From: Actinostola sp. cb2023
Taxonomy: Eukaryota > Cnidaria > Anthozoa > Actiniaria > Actinostolidae
Length of the DNA stretch: 64,000 nucleotides
Assembly: GCA_033675265.1 (NCBI GenBank)
Contig: JAUJYZ010000838.1
Coordinates: 248,001-312,000 of the forward strand
Direction of reading: 5' to 3'
Below, piece by piece: positions 61,259 to 64,000 of this stretch. Positions within the stretch are counted from its first letter, which is position 1. Each line of letters starts with the position of its first letter. Below the pieces are notes generated by a model. It was not told the origin of the DNA. It searched no databases and saw nothing but the letters and a program-made list of their open reading frames with translations. The position numbers and the translations under genes were made by a program.

Positions 61259-63767
61259 TTATTTTTTTCGTTTAATGTGATGGTCTACTTTTTTCTGGCT
61301 AGTTGCCTTTCTCTTTTTTGTTGTTACTGCTTTTTTTCTTTTATTTGCGTTTGTGTTTGTTGCCTTCTTGCCCTTAATCTGAACCTATGAAAGGAAACGA
61401 GAGTAACATTTAACAATAATTTAAATCATGTTGATTCGGTAACCGCTTACGTCTTCTATAAACTAAAATAAATAAACTATATACCGATATACCTTCGGGT
61501 CACATCTTTCTTTTGCAATCCTTTTTTCAAGATCCTCGTGGATCTTTGCATCTTGCTCAGTGATCACTGAGGATTCAAAATGATTGGTCCTTCTCTCTTT
61601 CATTTTGTTCAGCATTGTTAAGAGAAACGGACCCTCGGGAGCCTTTTCTTGACGCTCACGTAACTTTGGGAGGTAGTTTTCCCACCAAGAGGATTGTTCT
61701 CCACCAAATAAAACACCATACCTTGGTATGTCCCTTTCTAAATTTGGCAGACTTGTCTCCAAGTTAATAGGGACAGATGGTGGAACACCACTTGGAATGC
61801 TTTTGAATAGAAACAAAGGTTCATCGCCAGCCTCTGTGTTTGGCAACCACGTCTTGCTGGTACTCCACTTTCGGTATTGGAGATGAGCCTTTCCTTTCTG
61901 TTTCTCTAACTTGAACTGGTGTGGTTCAGAGTGGCCTTTAATCCCTACAACATGTTCTGCCATCCAGTTCTTCACATCAAGCATATAATTTACGTATGTT
62001 ATCTCAGGAGTTGGATTGTAGGCATTTCTTATCTGTTGGGCAAGCTCGTCGAGGGTCACAGCATTATGCTTATGTAAACGCCTTGACACACATGAAAACA
62101 TTTGGTCTATATCTTCATGTGTGTGTCCAACCATGAGAAACCCCACACGGACCTTTACACAAACAAAATCACTTTAAATTTATTGAAGTTGAGTATCTAC
62201 ATAATAATAATGATAATAGTAATACAGTAGAACCTCGATATAGCGATACTCGATATAACGATGTTCCCGGTATAATGATCAACATTTGACAACCCGGCAA
62301 ATGTTACAGTAAATGTATGGAGAAAAATCCCGATTTAACGATACTCGGTATAACGATATTCCCGATATAACGATCACAATCTGCCAGCCCAAACGTAAAA
62401 TTTACCCTGATATAACGATAAAATAAATCATTGCGCGATGAAAAAGGAGGCTTAAAGGGGCAATGTCACGGATCGTGGTCGAGGTGGCCTGGGCACTAAT
62501 TAATCGGAACAGGGTGGACTAAAATCAAGTTCAATGCGAGAGATGTGTGATAACATCGTTATATCGAGGTTCCACTCTAGTAATAAGACTAATGATAATA
62601 ATGATAGTAATAATAATAACAATAATAATAGTAATAATAATAGTAATAATAACAATAATAATAATAATGATTACTGATAATAATAAACGTGGTTACCTGA
62701 TGATGATCTGAACAGATCGAAAACGTTTGTTTTTCAAAAGAAATTACTACATCTGTTTCCACAATAGTGCTTACCTTTCTGAACACCCCCCATTGAACTA
62801 ACAGTCCAAGAAATGCAAATACTGCTGAATTCTTATTTTTCCCTCCCACAGTTGTCCATCTGTATGTAAAGTACTGGTGGAAGCTCTCCTCCCTATGTAA
62901 TATTAATTTAAAACAATCTATAATAGTTTATATATTACTGATCAATTTCTAAAAGTTCTACATTCTGATGGCGAACTCGTCTCGATGAACACCACACGGT
63001 TGCCGCGTGGTAACCGACAATCTGGACTGCGTATTATTGACCGTTTTGTTTGATAAATCATATATTGTAATGAAAAACTTTATTGACCAAGAACTGAGAT
63101 ATGGATAGAAAAAATACACAATGTACTAACCCGCTTTTCCTGTTCAGCAACCAGAGCTTTGAGAATTAAATGAATGGTTAAGTTTGGGTCATGTGGATAT
63201 TCACAAACGTCTACATATGCATACGCATTTGAACGTGAATTTACTAAGACACCAGTGATGTGGGTTTTTAATTTCCAAAGCCCATCGTCAACCTAAACAG
63301 TCATAAAATTATGTCAATGACATCAAATGCTTTCACTGACGAGCCAAGAATGTCTAACCTTTGTGGTTTGGATAAAGTGTGGAACGCGTGTCTTATTTTG
63401 GTCCATACCATCCATTATCAATGACAAATACTTTTGTGGTTCAAGACGTGCCTTTATCCCATGCATGTAGTAATTCCGTCGTTCTGCCCTATAAACATGT
63501 TTAATTTTAGAGGTACACAATTTACTCGGCTGCAGGATCAGACTTGAATAGTTATTATCGTTGTTGAAGTTGTTGCTGTTGTTGTTGACTTCTATTTTTC
63601 AAAACTTTGAATGATATACATAATAGTGTGTTAAGAACTCACATTTGCTGCATAAGATGTACCTTCCTCATATTCGTCATTCGCATGCGTTCATTTGAGT
63701 TCAGCTTTGAATTTCTTAGTTGTTCTTTTGAATGGACACATATGGTACACTTTGTGAATCTAGATTG
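61259..63767 (-). CDS. DUF7869-like protein, six exons, Lys-rich C-terminus
   Basis: Minus-strand exons 63767-63643, 63488-63359, 63292-63131, 62892-62775, 62152-61493 and 61384-61259 have consensus GT/AG borders and mostly join in frame. Conserved-looking segments are a CTIC finger-like pair near the start, LIMDGMDQNKT, DVCEYPHDPNLT, a MDNC-like segment in exon 4 and GFLMVGHTHEDIDQMF. This set marks the uncharacterised DUF7869-type proteins common in cnidarians, whose order of acidic residues hints at a nuclease or transposase-like fold (inference). Exon 4 reads cleanly only if one or two bases are shifted, so this copy may be damaged. The last exon is almost entirely Lys/Arg/Thr. The 5' end may lie beyond the window. 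Confidence 0.6.
62225..62577. mobile_element. Tigger-like MITE in the DUF7869-like gene
   Basis: Ends CAGTAGAACCTCGATAT and, in complement, agTGGAACCTCGATATAACG carry repeated cgatataacgat blocks; TA lies at both edges (62223-62224, 62578-62579). About 353 bp in intron 4. An (AAT/AGT)n run follows at 62580-62685. Confidence 0.75.
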
Positions 63768-64000
63768 CTTGAAAAGGTAAATAAATTTATATAATGTAAC
63801 AAATAAATAATTATAATAGTAATAAGAATAATAATCAGGTTTATTAATAAATAGCACATCATAGCACATTGAAATAAACGAGCAGGAGTGTTTTATCGGG
63901 ATTAAGGCGAAGCCGAGTGGTTTTAGACTCCGTAAAACACGATCTGCGAGTTTATTGAACAGCTTCAAAAACAAATAAATAATAAATAAATAAATAATGA

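Noticed and set aside
62589..62700. Tyr-rich C-terminal extension of the exon at 62775-62892
   Set aside because: It is read-through past a GTAAGC splice donor into an (AAT/AGT)n repeat.

Overview
This is eukaryotic nuclear DNA, AT-rich and crowded with repeats. It most likely comes from an anthozoan cnidarian (coral or sea anemone). Evidence: one clean multi-exon gene has the membrane anchor - collagen - Ig - Ig - Ig - fibrinogen layout of cnidarian ficolin-like proteins (CniFL). The rest is built from transposon families common in coral and anemone genomes: a Polinton/Maverick, an ISL2EU-type Harbinger relative, Merlin, IS630-like and piggyBac pieces, tRNA-SINEs and many foldback MITEs. All of this is judged by eye from the sequence; the species is not determined.

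Layout. 0.4-4.6 kb: the CniFL-type gene, four exons with phase-1 introns, holding a 288-bp TATC microsatellite and a small TA-flanked MITE. 4.9-7.0 kb: palindromic MITEs. 7.7-15.7 kb: a giant foldback with arms of about 2.5 kb and a 1.9-kb loop carrying a broken two-exon gene; its right arm was later hit by a Tigger-like MITE and a TTAA-flanked element. 16-23 kb: a 20-bp tandem array, a tRNA-derived SINE, and fragments of an integrase-like protein, a HECT ligase, a Merlin transposase and an IS630-like transposase, the last split by a 1.55-kb TTAA-flanked element. 25-28.5 kb: a decayed gene split by a 1.0-kb TTAA element, and PIF/Harbinger remnants. 28.6-34.6 kb: a complete ISL2EU-type transposon with 78-bp terminal repeats, a THAP-DDE transposase facing a SAP-SWIM-YqaJ nuclease gene, and nested MITEs. 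35-44 kb: scattered pseudogenes (SANT-like, SUMO-protease exon, piggyBac transposase, Gag-like coiled coil, kinase-like).

44.5-59.2 kb: a degraded Polinton. The plus strand holds small early ORFs, integrase, penton-like protein, core-like protein, double-jelly-roll capsid protein and adenain-like protease. The minus strand holds two accessory genes, packaging ATPase, a zinc-finger protein and protein-primed DNA polymerase B. The two blocks converge at 49.45-49.50 kb. Several genes carry frameshifts, and a 4.03-kb foldback with a 17-bp minisatellite core sits inside the polymerase gene, so this copy should not be able to act on its own.

59.2-61.1 kb: two clusters of a telomere-like palindrome (CCCTAA-N3-TTAGGG and variants), one beside the polymerase start and one inside a 78-bp tandem array. 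61.3-63.8 kb: a six-exon minus-strand gene of the DUF7869-like family with a lysine-rich tail.

The genes do not form one pathway. The window is a nested transposon graveyard beside one probable innate-recognition gene. The strongest leads are the foldback in the polymerase, the palindrome clusters, the ISL2EU composite, and the recurring TTAA-flanked insertions.
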